Origin: Leishmania infantum JPCM5
Taxonomy: Eukaryota > Euglenozoa > Kinetoplastea > Trypanosomatida > Trypanosomatidae
Assembly: GCF_000002875.2 (NCBI RefSeq)
Contig: NC_009419.2
Span: 602,954 to 666,953, forward strand
Length of the DNA: 64,000 nt
Reading direction: 5' to 3'
Shown here: piece after piece, positions 1-10,672 of the stretch
Numbering within the stretch: the first letter of the stretch is position 1
Layout: each line of letters begins with the position of its first letter
Notes under the pieces: model-generated
Databases searched by the model: none
What the model was told of the DNA's origin: nothing
The model's input: the letters and a program-made list of their open reading frames with translations, nothing else
Program-made: the position numbers and the translations under genes

Positions 1-1255
1 TTGCATGCGTTTTTGCATGTGTGTGTGCCGGGTGAACTTGTGTTCCTCTTTTTGTGCGTGTGTGTGTGGGACTTGTCTTCAAAGACAGACAGACAGAAAG
101 CAAGCGAGGGGAGGTGAGGCGGCGCGTACACACGCGAGACCCTTTCTGTGTTGACTAGTTTCTACCGGCTGGCAGTGTGTGCGTGCGTCTACGTGTGTGT
201 CTGTATGAGTAACGTCTTGTTTTACCTGCTTTGTTGTAGTAGTTTTCACCCCTTCCTCTCGTCACTCGTACTCCCGCTTCTTGCGTGCTGCTATATTTTT
301 CTCCTTGTGTTTTGCTTGTATTGGTGGCGCCCCCTTTTTTCTTTTGCGTTTTCTCTCTCTCTCTCGCACGTTCCTCTCGCATATCGGCTGCCCCGCGCGC
401 CTCCTTTTATTCTTGTTTGATTCTTAGCGCTTGTCGGGGCGAAGAGAAGGAATCAAAATACCTGAGGGAGGAAGCGGTCGTGGGCAGCATCCACGTGCGA
501 AGACGCTGTCACGCGAGTGCGTGTGAGTGGAGACGGGGCGGAGAAGAGCCACACGAAGAACGAAAGACGAAAAAAGAAAATAGTTCGCAGAGCAGTAGAG
601 AGGAAGACAGGGGCGCTTGCCTCCCGTCCAACTCGCATTTTTTCGTTCGATTTCCGCATTCTGGCCGTGTCTGTGCGGCGGAGACTTTTTCCCCTGCCAA
701 CGGACTGTCTCTTTTTTATTTCTTGTAGTTGTGCCACGGACTGCTCTCAAAGGGTTTGTGTGCGCGTGTGCGCCCGCTTCTGATCTTCTGCGTTTCCCGC
801 AGTGCCCCTTGCCTTTCCGCCATCATAAACATTATTGCGATTAAGGGGCTGTGTGGCGGACGGCTGCTGGTGGAACGCACACAGGCACACACCGATAAAA
901 AAAAACCATACGCAAGAGGTGGGCAGCAGGCACGCACATCTTGTTTTCTCACTTTTCTATTTTCCTTTGTGCTGCGTCGGGTTCACTTGTTTCAGTGAGA
1001 AGACTGCCTCTCTTTCTCTCTGTGTCCGTGCCTGCGTCTCCCTTGACTCTTTCACATTTTAGTATCTCAGGTTTGCCTTGCCTCGACAGCAGAAGGAAAG
1101 GTGGTTCACCTACACCTTCTGACCTCACGGCTCCGCTCGATAGTTTCCCAGCCATCCGTTCACCAACGCACACGCGCACTTCCGCTCATTTTTTGCTCCG
1201 TTGTACATCATAAGGGGGTCCAAAAAGCAAAAACGTCTGCAAGTGCGAAAAAAAA
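1..1255 (+). other. Intergenic / 5' UTR region upstream of the first gene
   Basis: No convincing coding region. The stretch is low-complexity and pyrimidine-rich on the + strand, for example around 290-370, with short GT-rich tracts near 1-75 and 170-210. The ORFs here are short, overlap in all frames and have compositions typical of Leishmania intergenic DNA. It should hold the 3' UTR of an upstream gene and the spliced-leader acceptor of the gene starting at 1256. Confidence 0.7.
1003..1062 (+). promoter_or_regulatory. Candidate polypyrimidine tract and spliced-leader acceptor
   Basis: A C/T-rich run (about 1005-1060) ends in TTTTAG, with the AG at 1061-1062 and a second AG at 1069-1070. 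In trypanosomatids the first AG after such a tract normally receives the spliced leader. This would give a 5' UTR of about 190 nt before the ATG at 1256. Inference from pattern only. Confidence 0.35.
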
Positions 1256-4200
1256 ATGAGCGGCCGCAACACACCTCAGGCGAAGAGTCGCCAGTGCAGC
1301 AGTGGCCATGTCACCCCTACTTCTAGCCGGCGAGTGCCACATCTGAGTACATCGGCGCTCTCGCCTGAAACGTCGGTCTCCAAAATGACAGCACAGCGAG
1401 CTTGTAGCACAGACCGCAGGAGGGATCGTTACACGAGGCGTCGTTCAAGCATGCTATCAACGCTCCGTATCCCGGTACACGAGGAGCCGGAGGAGGAGGA
1501 AGTACCTGCCTCACCAGACCCGTATGCGACGTCGCCTTTCCGTGGCGCCTCACCGTCCATCGTATCTATGGTTCGCGCAGGGTCCATCTCGAGCGAGAAT
1601 ATGCCACCCCCACCGGATATCCAACACATTGAGGGCCAGCTTTGGTTTGTGACGGGGAAGAACGGCCCAGGGAAGAAGCACGCATCTGCGCAGTGGGTCG
1701 TGTGCGAAGACCAGCGCCTCTCCGTGTACAGTAGTTGGGCCAATAGCAGCCGGCTCGTGGAGGAGGCGCGCTTTGAGAGAGTGCGTATCCTGTTCGACTT
1801 TCTACATCCACACAGGCACCCGGAGGTGATGGGCAGCGGCGCCCCGCAGACGCGTCGCATGACGATTCACCGCAACGAGTCCCGCACCACAGCGGAGTCG
1901 CGCTACGCATTTCATATACGCGACCCCTGCGACGCCAAAACCCTCGCCGGATACTACTACTTTGGGGTTGAGTGTGTGATGCGTGACCCACTGACGGTGA
2001 GGCTGCGTCGCAGCCTTGCGGTCTTCTGCACCGATCATCCAGAGGACCACCGCAAGTGGCTCGACTTTTGGGAGGAGATGCAGGTGCGCTACCCCATGCT
2101 GCGGAATCGAAACGCCGCAGCCATGTCGATGGACATCAGCTCAGAGTTAATGAGCGAATTTGTGTTCCCTCCGCAGGCGGTGAAGCCGGTAGTAGGAGGA
2201 AAAAGCGAAGAAGACACGGACTTGGTGAGCAGCCCGGGCTTGCCGTCACCGATCGGCCGAGATGAGGACAGCCTCGCCACCACACGTGCGCCAAAATGGA
2301 CTGATAGCGAGCACGGGCAACCTCACTGGAAGGGCTGCACACAACCTCTGCCCTTTGCGTCGCTGGGCAGTACCTCCGCCGATGGCGTGCGTGGAAGCCT
2401 TCTAGGCGACGTGGCTGCCGGTGGTGAGGACGCCAAGGCAGGAGGCTCTGAACAGTGGCTTGCGCTGCTCGTCGATGCGGAACGGCAGGCGCGAGAGGGG
2501 ATCGAGCTCATTGAGGCTGCGACGCGCAGCGTGCTGGAGGCTAACCAGGCGCTGCGCGATCTCTTTCACCACGTGGCACCGACGGCAACCGTTCCCTCTC
2601 CCGTAGCAGCGGTGTGCAGCAAAGATGAGGGCAGTGCCGGCGACGACGCCGCGAGCGGCGTGCCGATGCGCGATGGCGGCATGATGCGCGCCTTGCAGGC
2701 GGAGCTGAGGGCTTTGTGCACAGCTTTCAAGAGGGCAAAAAGCCGGGCTTTCACGTCCGCCCCAGCGCCGGAAACGCTGATACCAGCGGAGTCGACCGCG
2801 GTGGCAAATCAGGTGCTGTTGGCGGCATATGAGCGGGAGTTGGAGGTGCTGCGGGCCCAAAATGCAACTCTGAGGAGAGAACTTGACACTCATGCAGCCA
2901 CCGCCGCGGCGCGTGTTGAGAGGGCACTGGGTGAGTGGACTCTGACCAGTACCGTCGACATCGTTGTCTCCGATGCAGAAAACGGGGGCGACGGTCATGA
3001 AGTCGCCGATGCTTCTGCGGATAGACAGCGATACTTGGCCGCGGATGAAGCCCTCGTGCGAGCCTTGGTCGAGGCTGCGCTGGTGCAAGAATCATCGACT
3101 GCTGCCTTCGACTCTTCCGGCGGCGCCGCGTCCTCTGCGCAGGTTAACACTCAGGGTGAGTCTGCCTCCACTCCACAAGCGTCCCACGCGACTCTGTCAA
3201 CCGACGCCGATGGGTACGGCGGGGTCATTAGTGCCGGACGCCTCTTAAGCACCGCATCCGATTCTCGCCAGCTTTGCCGAGCACACAGCGGAGAGGCCCA
3301 GCTCTCGGACGCTACGAGTGCAGCAGGCGATTTGGCGGCTTCGCTGCCAGCTCTGGTGCAACAACACTTGAGCGCGTTTGCCACGGAGCACGGTCGCCGC
3401 CTCGGAAGCACTGATCTTGCACGTTCTTTGTCGACGGATCGAGACTCCCTTCTGTATCATGTGGTGGACGAGGTCGTGACGGCCTTCAAAGACTTGATTG
3501 ACGCTCCCCACATAGCCACAGACATCTCGAAGGCTGCTGGAAACGCTGCCGCGTCTGCTCCAACCGCCACCGCGGTGTCATCGTGGCTCTCTGTGCTGCA
3601 TCGATGCCTTCTTCACAGGCTTGGCGTGGCCGGAGTGGTTTGTGGCGCGGGCACCAGCAACCAGAGCTCGCTAGCTGCTGCTGAGGTCGGTGGGCCTGCG
3701 ACGGATGCAGCGAGCGCCGTCGAGGCTGCCGCCGCCGCTGGAGACGACGTGGCTGGATGCTGTCCCCCCGCTGAGGCCTCCTCAAATGCGCGACAGAGCA
3801 GTTCGCTGCCGCCGCTCACAGATGAAGAGATAGCCATCGTAGGCGACCTTCATCACTCTGCTCATGACGTAGTAGCGTGGATTCTCGATCTGCTGGGTGA
3901 GAGGCAGCGGTATGCGGCCTATGTGACCGCTTTAGACTCCCTGACATGCCGACATGACGTGTTTCGCCCTCTGAAAGCGGTACAGGGGGAACTTGAGAGG
4001 GTAACAGCGCGCTGTGAAGCAGCTGCGGCGGCCGCGAGTCCCAGCAGTGCCGCATGCGGACCCAGTGAGGCGACTAATTCCGACACCTTCCCACTCGAGG
4101 CAGCTGCGGTATCTAGCGCCGATGATGACGACCCCGAGGATTCAGAGAAACATACCGCGGATGGTTCAGATGGGCTCAAAGTAGAGCGCCGCCTCACGGC

Positions 4201-7200
4201 ACGCCTGCAGCACGCTATGGCTGCCTTTGACAGCAAATGCGAGGAGGCTGCGGCGCTGCGGCGCTTGCTGACCGCAATCCTCTACGGAAGTGAGATGGCG
4301 CTTCGAAAGGCGGACTCCACCGATGAGGTCGTTTCGGCGGCGATGACGAGCGCTGCTGCAGCATGTGAGGCGTTCCGCGCGGCTCAAGAAGCGGGCGTTG
4401 GTGAAGTGGACAAGCTTCGAGGTGCTGCAGAGGCATGCGTGGCAGCGAGAGCGAGGGAGGAGGTGTGGGCCAGCACCCTCACACCAGCTGTGTTGCAGGC
4501 GTGCGCGGACGCGCTCATCGGCGCTCCATGTATCCAAGACATGGTACACGCATTACAGTTGACACTTGGGCGCTGTCCTGAAATACACGGCAGGCCAAGG
4601 TGGGTTGGAGGCGCCGCTTATGTACCGCCACTCTCGCAAGAGAGTATAGGGAGCCTTGCGCAGGAGCTTCACCAGCGTCTCGCTGTGGAGCAGGCACGCT
4701 GCAATGGACTGCTTGGCGAGGTGATGCTGATATCCTCCTCACTTGCTTGTGTGGGGAGTGAGCCACTTACGGCGGCCTATTCGACCGCGATGACGGCAAC
4801 AGCGAACGCAAGCGCCATGACAAACGAGGCCGTGAAGGCATGGGCGGCTTACACGAAGCACGCTTGTGAAGTCGTGCCCGGGCAGCAACGTGATCTTCAC
4901 AAGCCTGTCGAGACAAAATCCGACCCTTGCCTCTCCGCTGCTCCCGCAGAGACGACAGCAGAGACTGCTCCTCACGAGGCTGTCCACGCTCGCCTCGTCG
5001 CGGCGCTGAGCCGAGCGGACGGCGCGCGCGGGTTACGCAGCGCTGCTTTCGATGCCACGAACTCTCTTCTGCCAAACTTATTTGCCAGTATCGCTGGTAC
5101 GCAAACAGCGCTTTGGCGGCTTGTAGGAGCCCTCCTCCGACACGGCGCTGGCGCAGGTGTGCCCTCGCCGGAGGTTTTGCTTGCCCTTCCCATCGCGCAC
5201 CACATCGCTGCGCCACATGCTATCGGCGACAGTGAAGCAGATGTATCGTCATTAGGTGTGCACATCGGGGTAGCAGCAAGCGCAGCCGAAGAGCTGCTGA
5301 GTGAGTGCGAGAAGGCGGCAAGTGAGCACCGCGAATGGACACAGCAACTCCTGCAGTGGCTCAAAGACTTTCCTCCGGCGTATACGAGTGACGCCGCACC
5401 CGAACCGGCGTCGGAGTTGCGGTACGATGCGTCCACCGCGCATGAGGTCTATGCTCAGCTGCTGGAGGAGCTTGCCGCCGCGGAAAGCGAGCACATGAGT
5501 AGAGTCGGCGCGGTGGAGGCGCTGCTGTGGAAAACAAGCTGTGTGCGTACAATCTCAGTTCCTGAGCTGAGCGACGGAGCGGGGGACGCTGATATTGCAG
5601 CGCTTGCGGCTGCTGCCGCGGCGGACATAGCAGAGGCTCTACGTGTGTCGGACGCGCACGTCAGCGTGACTGCAGCTTCCGTCGATCCCGTCCAACGTGC
5701 GGTGCATGTGAGTGCAACCATCGCTCATCACCCCCGAGGACTAACGCGTGCATCCGTGCTTGGCGCCATACATGCCTGCCCGTTTGCACGTCTGCAGGAA
5801 GCACTAAAAGGCGCACCGGTCGATTCTGCTGCGACTGCTTCCGACACGGGCGAGCGGAGCACAGCACACCCAGCGACTGCGGACTCGCCAGAGGGCATCG
5901 ATGCCGTGAGCCAGCTCGCTAGGAGCCTGCAGCACCGCGCCGCGAAGATGGCTGCCGTCGCCGAATTTGAGAAGCGAGTACTTGCACTGCTTCCCAGGCC
6001 GCAGGATATAGCCATGGCGAGCGCCGGGATGCCCACCATCGATGCAACTCCGGCCTGCAAGGCAGTTCAAGCCTTGGCAGCAATGCTCGCGGACGAACTC
6101 GATATACAGATTCCAGAGGCCAACTTCAAGAGGCCCTCCACCGCATCCGCCGCCCTCCTCGACAGTCTTGCCTCTTACCTGGAGCAACTCCACGACGCTG
6201 CCCTACTCACTTTACACCACCGCAGGATCGAGTCTGGGTATGCGTCCCTAGAAAAACTGCGCGCTGCCGTAGACGCACTGCATGATGCCGCCCTTGAAAA
6301 GGTTGCAGACGCCGCGCTCGAGCAGATTTCCCCCCTTCACAACATCATAGATATGCCGTGGCCAGAGGCACTCAAAGCTGCCGATCTTCGTCATATCCAC
6401 CTCATTATCGAGCATCTGGCCAGCGGAGCAGATCGAGCGGCATCACCCGATTCTACCGATGATCAATTCAACAATCTGCGCGTCATCGCCCAGGCCCTCG
6501 GCGTGCCGCCGGACGCGTACGCTGGCGAGCGGGACGGCGAGTGCGTGCCAACAACCGGACAGCTAGCGGAGCGCGCTGGCGCTGTGGTGAGCGCCCGCGC
6601 TGAGGAGACGGCGGGGCTGCGCGCCATCGCCCAGGCCCTCGGCGTGCCGCCGGACGCGTACGCTGGCGAGCGGGACGGCGAGTGCGTGCCAACAACCGGA
6701 CAGCTAGCGGAGCGCGCTGGCGCTGTGGTGAGCGCCCGCGCTGAGGAGACGGCGGGGCTGCGCGCCATCGCCCAGGCCCTCGGCGTGCCGCCGGACGCGT
6801 ACGCTGGCGAATGGACGGAAGAGATGACTCCGAGGTGTTCCGAGGTGCTGTCAGCTGTTGACGCTCTGGTGAAGCGATCCAAGATGACTTGTGAGGCGGC
6901 GTCGATGGATGCGGGAGAAGGTGAGGCGGCTGTTGGGGTGCTGGTGACTTTGTGGGAGGCAGTTGAAGAGGCCGGAGTCGTGACTGCGGATCTGGAGGAT
7001 GGCTGGTGGTCCGTTGAGGGCCGAAGCCGTTGGGAAGCCGCTGCTCGTCTAGTCGGCGCACTTTCTGCAGCGGTGGAAGTGTCGCGGGAGGAGCTCGCGG
7101 ATGTCTCGGAGCGCATCAAGCTCTTTGAGGATGAGCTGGTGGACGTGGAGCGAGACCACAACGAGTCGCGTGAGACGATCACGGCAGCGGTGGAGAAGCT

Positions 7201-10200
7201 GCGCGGAGGACTCGAGGAGGTGATTATTGAAGACCCCGGCGAGATGTCGCCGCCTTCTTCGCGTGGATCGACGGTGTGCGGGCCTCTGTTTACCAGTCTG
7301 CGGCAACTCACAAGCGAGGTATCAGATGTTGCCAATGTGCTACGGCGAGTAAAGCAGGTGTTGGAAGAGCATAATGCTGAAGAGAAATGCATGCCGGAGT
7401 TGGAGGAGGTGAGCTTCCCTGTTCCACAGCAGGACGGTTGTGACGTGCTCGAGGCGGGCAAGGTGCTGACGTACGAGGATGTGGTCGCCGGTGTACGTGC
7501 GAAGGTAGTGGCCTTGAGAAAGGAGCGGGCGAGGCGTATAGAGACGGATGCCGCTCTGAAAAACTTTTTGAGCGCTGTTACCGACAGAAGCACATTTTCC
7601 GAGGAGCAGCCGGTGCCACGTCCATCGTTGTTGATGTCGAGACGATGCGTCAAGCCTAAGGCGAAACCGCAGCCGGCAGACTTAGAATCCAGCGTCAGCG
7701 AGGAGTTTTCCTTGCCGCGCACACCGCTGCATTTGTCCACCAACAGTGGCAATACCGACGCGCCGCTTGGGTGCAGTGGCAGTATCTCAGTGCCGGTGTC
7801 ACGCTGGGCTACCAGTGAGGTGCTGGAGAAAGTGCGTCACCAGATGAACCAGGCGGAGAACGCTATCGTGACACTGCGGGTTGCCGTTGCTGCGGCATAC
7901 GAAGCGCTGGGCGGCGAGGATGATGTGGTGCACGTGCCAGACAACGAGGCAGCCCGGCTGCTGCTGGAGCTGGCGCAGAATACCGCTGAAAGCATCGTGT
8001 TTGTCAAGAGGCTTCTCGAGCCTTTGGAGGAGAGCGAAGCTTCGACTGGTCGACGCGAGCAGCTTGCGCACCTGGTGGATCGCATCAAGGAAAAGCTTGG
8101 CAGCAGCTCCGGGGCCTCCATGCCCACCCTACTGCAAGCGATGGAGGAAGGCATGCACTCTATGTATAACGAATCCACCTCCTCGCGACGATCACCGGGG
8201 TCGTCAGTGAATCGGCACCTGCCGCGCAAACAGAAACCCGTGGCGCCAGAGGTGGAATTCACGAAGGGTTTTCATCTCACCCAGCAGGTTGTGCGTAACC
8301 GTGACAGCTCCGCGTCGTCACTGACCTCGACGCTGAAGGTGCTGGCTCCGCCGCCGCCCGGCCCACGAGACTCGACCGAGGATATGGAGAAGGAGATTGG
8401 GTACCGTATGCAGGAGCTGGATGCGCTACGACGCGGCTGCAGCGTTGCCCTCAGAACACTCGACTCCTCGTTGAATGTCTCTGATATGGACTGCAACGCC
8501 ATGATTATGCATCTGGTGGAGCGCTGTAGCGACGTGCAAACGGCAATGCAGATCACAGACGTTGTGTTTGAGGACGACGACATTATATCGGAGGTGAGCG
8601 CCGCGGCCTCGTCGTACAGAGCCAGCAACCCGCCTGCGAGCGAGCACCCGCTGCCGATGCGATGTAGCGTTCTCGTGCGTGCTGTCAAGTCCCTCGACAA
8701 TTTGTGCGAGTCGATGCGGCACACGCAGGCCAACATGGCGAAACAGCAGCGCTTTCTCATGCACAACGAAACTCAGAACACAGGTGAACTTCGACGGGCG
8801 TTGGTGGAGTTGGAGCAGCAGCTGCACAACGGCAATGCGGAGCGGTTGGAGCTGCAGAAAGCGAAAGAGGCGGCGGAAAAGAACGCGGCCGAGCTGTCGC
8901 ATGCTCTGGAGATGGCGCACAAAGAGCTCACCAACCTGCAGAACGTCCGAGACGACTTGGAGAGGTCGCTGATGCAGTTCAAGCAGCAACATGCCAAGGA
9001 TGATGAGCTGGATCGGGCCGACGAAAAGCTGAACTCCTTGAACCATGCTAAAATGCCGCAAGTGGTGCTGGAGGCGGCCACGGATGCTGTGCGTACGGAG
9101 GTGTTGGGGCCGTGTCAGCAGCTTCACTTGGCGGTGGTGGGAAGAGAGATGCCAAAGTCTGAGATGCTTGCCGAAGGCGAGGCGCAAGAGGTGCTTCTTC
9201 CGGCTCTACATGCCATCGCCAAGGCGCTGCAGAACGCTGTGGAGGAGATGACCCGGCTTGCCACCGGGGACATGGGAATCGCAGCCTTGCTTGCCGAGGA
9301 GCGTAAGCATGCTGCGCAGCGGGCCGCGGCGCTGAAGAGCGAGCTTGCTTCCGTTGCAGAAGCAAAGGAAGAGGCAGAGGCGAGAGCCAAGGCGGCTGCG
9401 AAGCACCTGAAGCAGGCTGAGGACGCCTTTGAGGACGAAGTTGCGAAGCTGAAGCGCGCTCTTCGCAACAGCGAGGCAATGCTGGAGGACAAGGAGGCGA
9501 ATCACCAGCGTCGGTTGCGCCAGGCGCAGGCGGCCGCAGAAGATCAGCTGGCGTTGGTACAGCAACGCTTAGACCGTGCCACGCGTGCGCAGACAGAGGA
9601 GGAGCGGCTGAGAGCGGCATCTGAGGAAAATGTACAGAAATTGCGCGGCGCTCTCGCAGAGGTTGAGTCGGAGCTTTCCCGGCAGCAGCGCTACGCAGCT
9701 GAGGATACGATGACGCAGCGTAAAGGCAGCATGCAGCGCATAGACTCCCTGGAAGCAGATCTTGCTGCAGCTCGCTTGCATAGCAGCGAGTTGGCGCAGG
9801 CTCTTGGGCGTGCGAGGCGCGACAGTGCAGAGGCTGCACGGGCTCTCGAGGCAGAGGCGCGGGAGAAGGCAAAGCTAGCCGAAGAGCTGGCAGACACACT
9901 CGCGCAGCTGCGCGCGGCGAACAATGAGCTGGCCAGTATCTGTGCGAGCATTGCCTCAACTGGGTTAACATCATCAATAAAGTCGTCTGCATCCTCGCCA
10001 GCGTCCCCAGAAAGAGCGACGGAACTCGTGGCAGGACTCGTGGACCATGTTGCGGTGCTGCAGCGTGCGCTAGAGGCCCAAGAAACGGCGCGGCAACAGC
10101 ATCGCACCAAGGGTACACAGAGTGAGGATGCTGTGGCCGAGACACTGGCGGCGTTCGCAGCCATCTGGACCGCCGCGGTAAAAACCGGATGCACACCAGC

Positions 10201-10672
10201 GCGGCTCAACGAAGGGTGTCTGACACCGATGGACAAGGCGAAGGCCGTGTCGAACGCTCTGACGAGCGATGTCTCACCGCAGTTAGATGACCTTGCGGCT
10301 ACCAGACAGCGCCTGTTGAATTTGTTGTGCCATCCACGGGTGCGTCACCTAGAGCGGTCAGCAGCACTAGGGCCTCTCGAGAAGGCAACTACTGCAGCCC
10401 TGGTTCAGACCTACCATGACGCCATGGAGGGGTGCTACGAGGCGCAACAAGCTGCGCTTGAGCGAGAGCTGCGAGATGCGCAGTGCAAAGTTCAGAGCCT
10501 TCTGGCGCGACTGCAGGAGCAAGAGGAGCTGCACGCGATGGAGGCGGCAGAGGTGGAGATTCGCATTGGCCGCATGCGCGAGATGGTGCAAAGCAAGCTC
10601 ATGGCAGACGAGATTGCCGAGCAGCACATGCGAGAGACGGATGCTGCCGTGCGCGCGCACTTCGTGCTCTAG
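1256..10672 (+). CDS. Very large protein with N-terminal PH-like domain, internal 47-residue tandem repeats and C-terminal coiled coil
   Basis: An uninterrupted 3138-codon reading frame. The ATG directly follows a run of A. Residues about 125-280 look like a PH-type domain: a 'GQLW' first strand, a hydrophobic strand ending in 'LSVYS', and a C-terminal helix containing 'RKWLDFWEEM'. The middle is Ala/Glu-rich and largely helical. Near residues 1742-1855 there are two full and one partial copy of a 47-residue unit. Residues about 2505-2900 and 3058-3128 are strong coiled coil, rich in A/E/K/R/L heptads. No catalytic motif was seen. The architecture suggests a cytoskeletal or membrane-scaffold protein, but that is inference. 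It is probably annotated as a conserved hypothetical in related genomes. The ends are secure; the function is unknown. Confidence 0.93.
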   Translation: MSGRNTPQAKSRQCSSGHVTPTSSRRVPHLSTSALSPETSVSKMTAQRACSTDRRRDRYTRRRSSMLSTLRIPVHEEPEEEEVPASPDPYATSPFRGASPSIVSMVRAGSISSENMPPPPDIQHIEGQLWFVTGKNGPGKKHASAQWVVCEDQRLSVYSSWANSSRLVEEARFERVRILFDFLHPHRHPEVMGSGAPQTRRMTIHRNESRTTAESRYAFHIRDPCDAKTLAGYYYFGVECVMRDPLTVRLRRSLAVFCTDHPEDHRKWLDFWEEMQVRYPMLRNRNAAAMSMDISSELMSEFVFPPQAVKPVVGGKSEEDTDLVSSPGLPSPIGRDEDSLATTRAPKWTDSEHGQPHWKGCTQPLPFASLGSTSADGVRGSLLGDVAAGGEDAKAGGSEQWLALLVDAERQAREGIELIEAATRSVLEANQALRDLFHHVAPTATVPSPVAAVCSKDEGSAGDDAASGVPMRDGGMMRALQAELRALCTAFKRAKSRAFTSAPAPETLIPAESTAVANQVLLAAYERELEVLRAQNATLRRELDTHAATAAARVERALGEWTLTSTVDIVVSDAENGGDGHEVADASADRQRYLAADEALVRALVEAALVQESSTAAFDSSGGAASSAQVNTQGESASTPQASHATLSTDADGYGGVISAGRLLSTASDSRQLCRAHSGEAQLSDATSAAGDLAASLPALVQQHLSAFATEHGRRLGSTDLARSLSTDRDSLLYHVVDEVVTAFKDLIDAPHIATDISKAAGNAAASAPTATAVSSWLSVLHRCLLHRLGVAGVVCGAGTSNQSSLAAAEVGGPATDAASAVEAAAAAGDDVAGCCPPAEASSNARQSSSLPPLTDEEIAIVGDLHHSAHDVVAWILDLLGERQRYAAYVTALDSLTCRHDVFRPLKAVQGELERVTARCEAAAAAASPSSAACGPSEATNSDTFPLEAAAVSSADDDDPEDSEKHTADGSDGLKVERRLTARLQHAMAAFDSKCEEAAALRRLLTAILYGSEMALRKADSTDEVVSAAMTSAAAACEAFRAAQEAGVGEVDKLRGAAEACVAARAREEVWASTLTPAVLQACADALIGAPCIQDMVHALQLTLGRCPEIHGRPRWVGGAAYVPPLSQESIGSLAQELHQRLAVEQARCNGLLGEVMLISSSLACVGSEPLTAAYSTAMTATANASAMTNEAVKAWAAYTKHACEVVPGQQRDLHKPVETKSDPCLSAAPAETTAETAPHEAVHARLVAALSRADGARGLRSAAFDATNSLLPNLFASIAGTQTALWRLVGALLRHGAGAGVPSPEVLLALPIAHHIAAPHAIGDSEADVSSLGVHIGVAASAAEELLSECEKAASEHREWTQQLLQWLKDFPPAYTSDAAPEPASELRYDASTAHEVYAQLLEELAAAESEHMSRVGAVEALLWKTSCVRTISVPELSDGAGDADIAALAAAAAADIAEALRVSDAHVSVTAASVDPVQRAVHVSATIAHHPRGLTRASVLGAIHACPFARLQEALKGAPVDSAATASDTGERSTAHPATADSPEGIDAVSQLARSLQHRAAKMAAVAEFEKRVLALLPRPQDIAMASAGMPTIDATPACKAVQALAAMLADELDIQIPEANFKRPSTASAALLDSLASYLEQLHDAALLTLHHRRIESGYASLEKLRAAVDALHDAALEKVADAALEQISPLHNIIDMPWPEALKAADLRHIHLIIEHLASGADRAASPDSTDDQFNNLRVIAQALGVPPDAYAGERDGECVPTTGQLAERAGAVVSARAEETAGLRAIAQALGVPPDAYAGERDGECVPTTGQLAERAGAVVSARAEETAGLRAIAQALGVPPDAYAGEWTEEMTPRCSEVLSAVDALVKRSKMTCEAASMDAGEGEAAVGVLVTLWEAVEEAGVVTADLEDGWWSVEGRSRWEAAARLVGALSAAVEVSREELADVSERIKLFEDELVDVERDHNESRETITAAVEKLRGGLEEVIIEDPGEMSPPSSRGSTVCGPLFTSLRQLTSEVSDVANVLRRVKQVLEEHNAEEKCMPELEEVSFPVPQQDGCDVLEAGKVLTYEDVVAGVRAKVVALRKERARRIETDAALKNFLSAVTDRSTFSEEQPVPRPSLLMSRRCVKPKAKPQPADLESSVSEEFSLPRTPLHLSTNSGNTDAPLGCSGSISVPVSRWATSEVLEKVRHQMNQAENAIVTLRVAVAAAYEALGGEDDVVHVPDNEAARLLLELAQNTAESIVFVKRLLEPLEESEASTGRREQLAHLVDRIKEKLGSSSGASMPTLLQAMEEGMHSMYNESTSSRRSPGSSVNRHLPRKQKPVAPEVEFTKGFHLTQQVVRNRDSSASSLTSTLKVLAPPPPGPRDSTEDMEKEIGYRMQELDALRRGCSVALRTLDSSLNVSDMDCNAMIMHLVERCSDVQTAMQITDVVFEDDDIISEVSAAASSYRASNPPASEHPLPMRCSVLVRAVKSLDNLCESMRHTQANMAKQQRFLMHNETQNTGELRRALVELEQQLHNGNAERLELQKAKEAAEKNAAELSHALEMAHKELTNLQNVRDDLERSLMQFKQQHAKDDELDRADEKLNSLNHAKMPQVVLEAATDAVRTEVLGPCQQLHLAVVGREMPKSEMLAEGEAQEVLLPALHAIAKALQNAVEEMTRLATGDMGIAALLAEERKHAAQRAAALKSELASVAEAKEEAEARAKAAAKHLKQAEDAFEDEVAKLKRALRNSEAMLEDKEANHQRRLRQAQAAAEDQLALVQQRLDRATRAQTEEERLRAASEENVQKLRGALAEVESELSRQQRYAAEDTMTQRKGSMQRIDSLEADLAAARLHSSELAQALGRARRDSAEAARALEAEAREKAKLAEELADTLAQLRAANNELASICASIASTGLTSSIKSSASSPASPERATELVAGLVDHVAVLQRALEAQETARQQHRTKGTQSEDAVAETLAAFAAIWTAAVKTGCTPARLNEGCLTPMDKAKAVSNALTSDVSPQLDDLAATRQRLLNLLCHPRVRHLERSAALGPLEKATTAALVQTYHDAMEGCYEAQQAALERELRDAQCKVQSLLARLQEQEELHAMEAAEVEIRIGRMREMVQSKLMADEIAEQHMRETDAAVRAHFVL
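6481..6815 (+). repeat. 141-bp (47-codon) in-frame tandem repeat within the giant gene
   Basis: Equivalent points of the unit (the CATCGCCCAGG stretch) occur at 6484, 6625 and 6766, spaced exactly 141 bp. The first two units are virtually identical at DNA level; the first begins Val-Ile-Ala where the later ones have Ala-Ile-Ala. The third copy diverges after about 20 codons, where Gly-Glu-Arg becomes Gly-Glu-Trp. Near-identity at synonymous positions implies recent duplication or homogenisation. Unit number is likely to vary between strains. Confidence 0.95.

Noticed and set aside
6481..6815. Direct repeats as a possible CRISPR-like array
   Set aside because: Units are contiguous, in frame and coding, with no spacers; a eukaryotic protein repeat.
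6463..7752. 429-codon open frame on the - strand inside the giant gene
   Set aside because: It is the antisense shadow of GC-rich coding sequence, including the 141-bp repeats; no domain and wrong direction for the cluster.
9048..10196. 382-codon - strand frame opposite the coiled-coil region
   Set aside because: Antisense of Ala/Glu-rich codons giving Pro/His/Arg-rich nonsense; no independent support.
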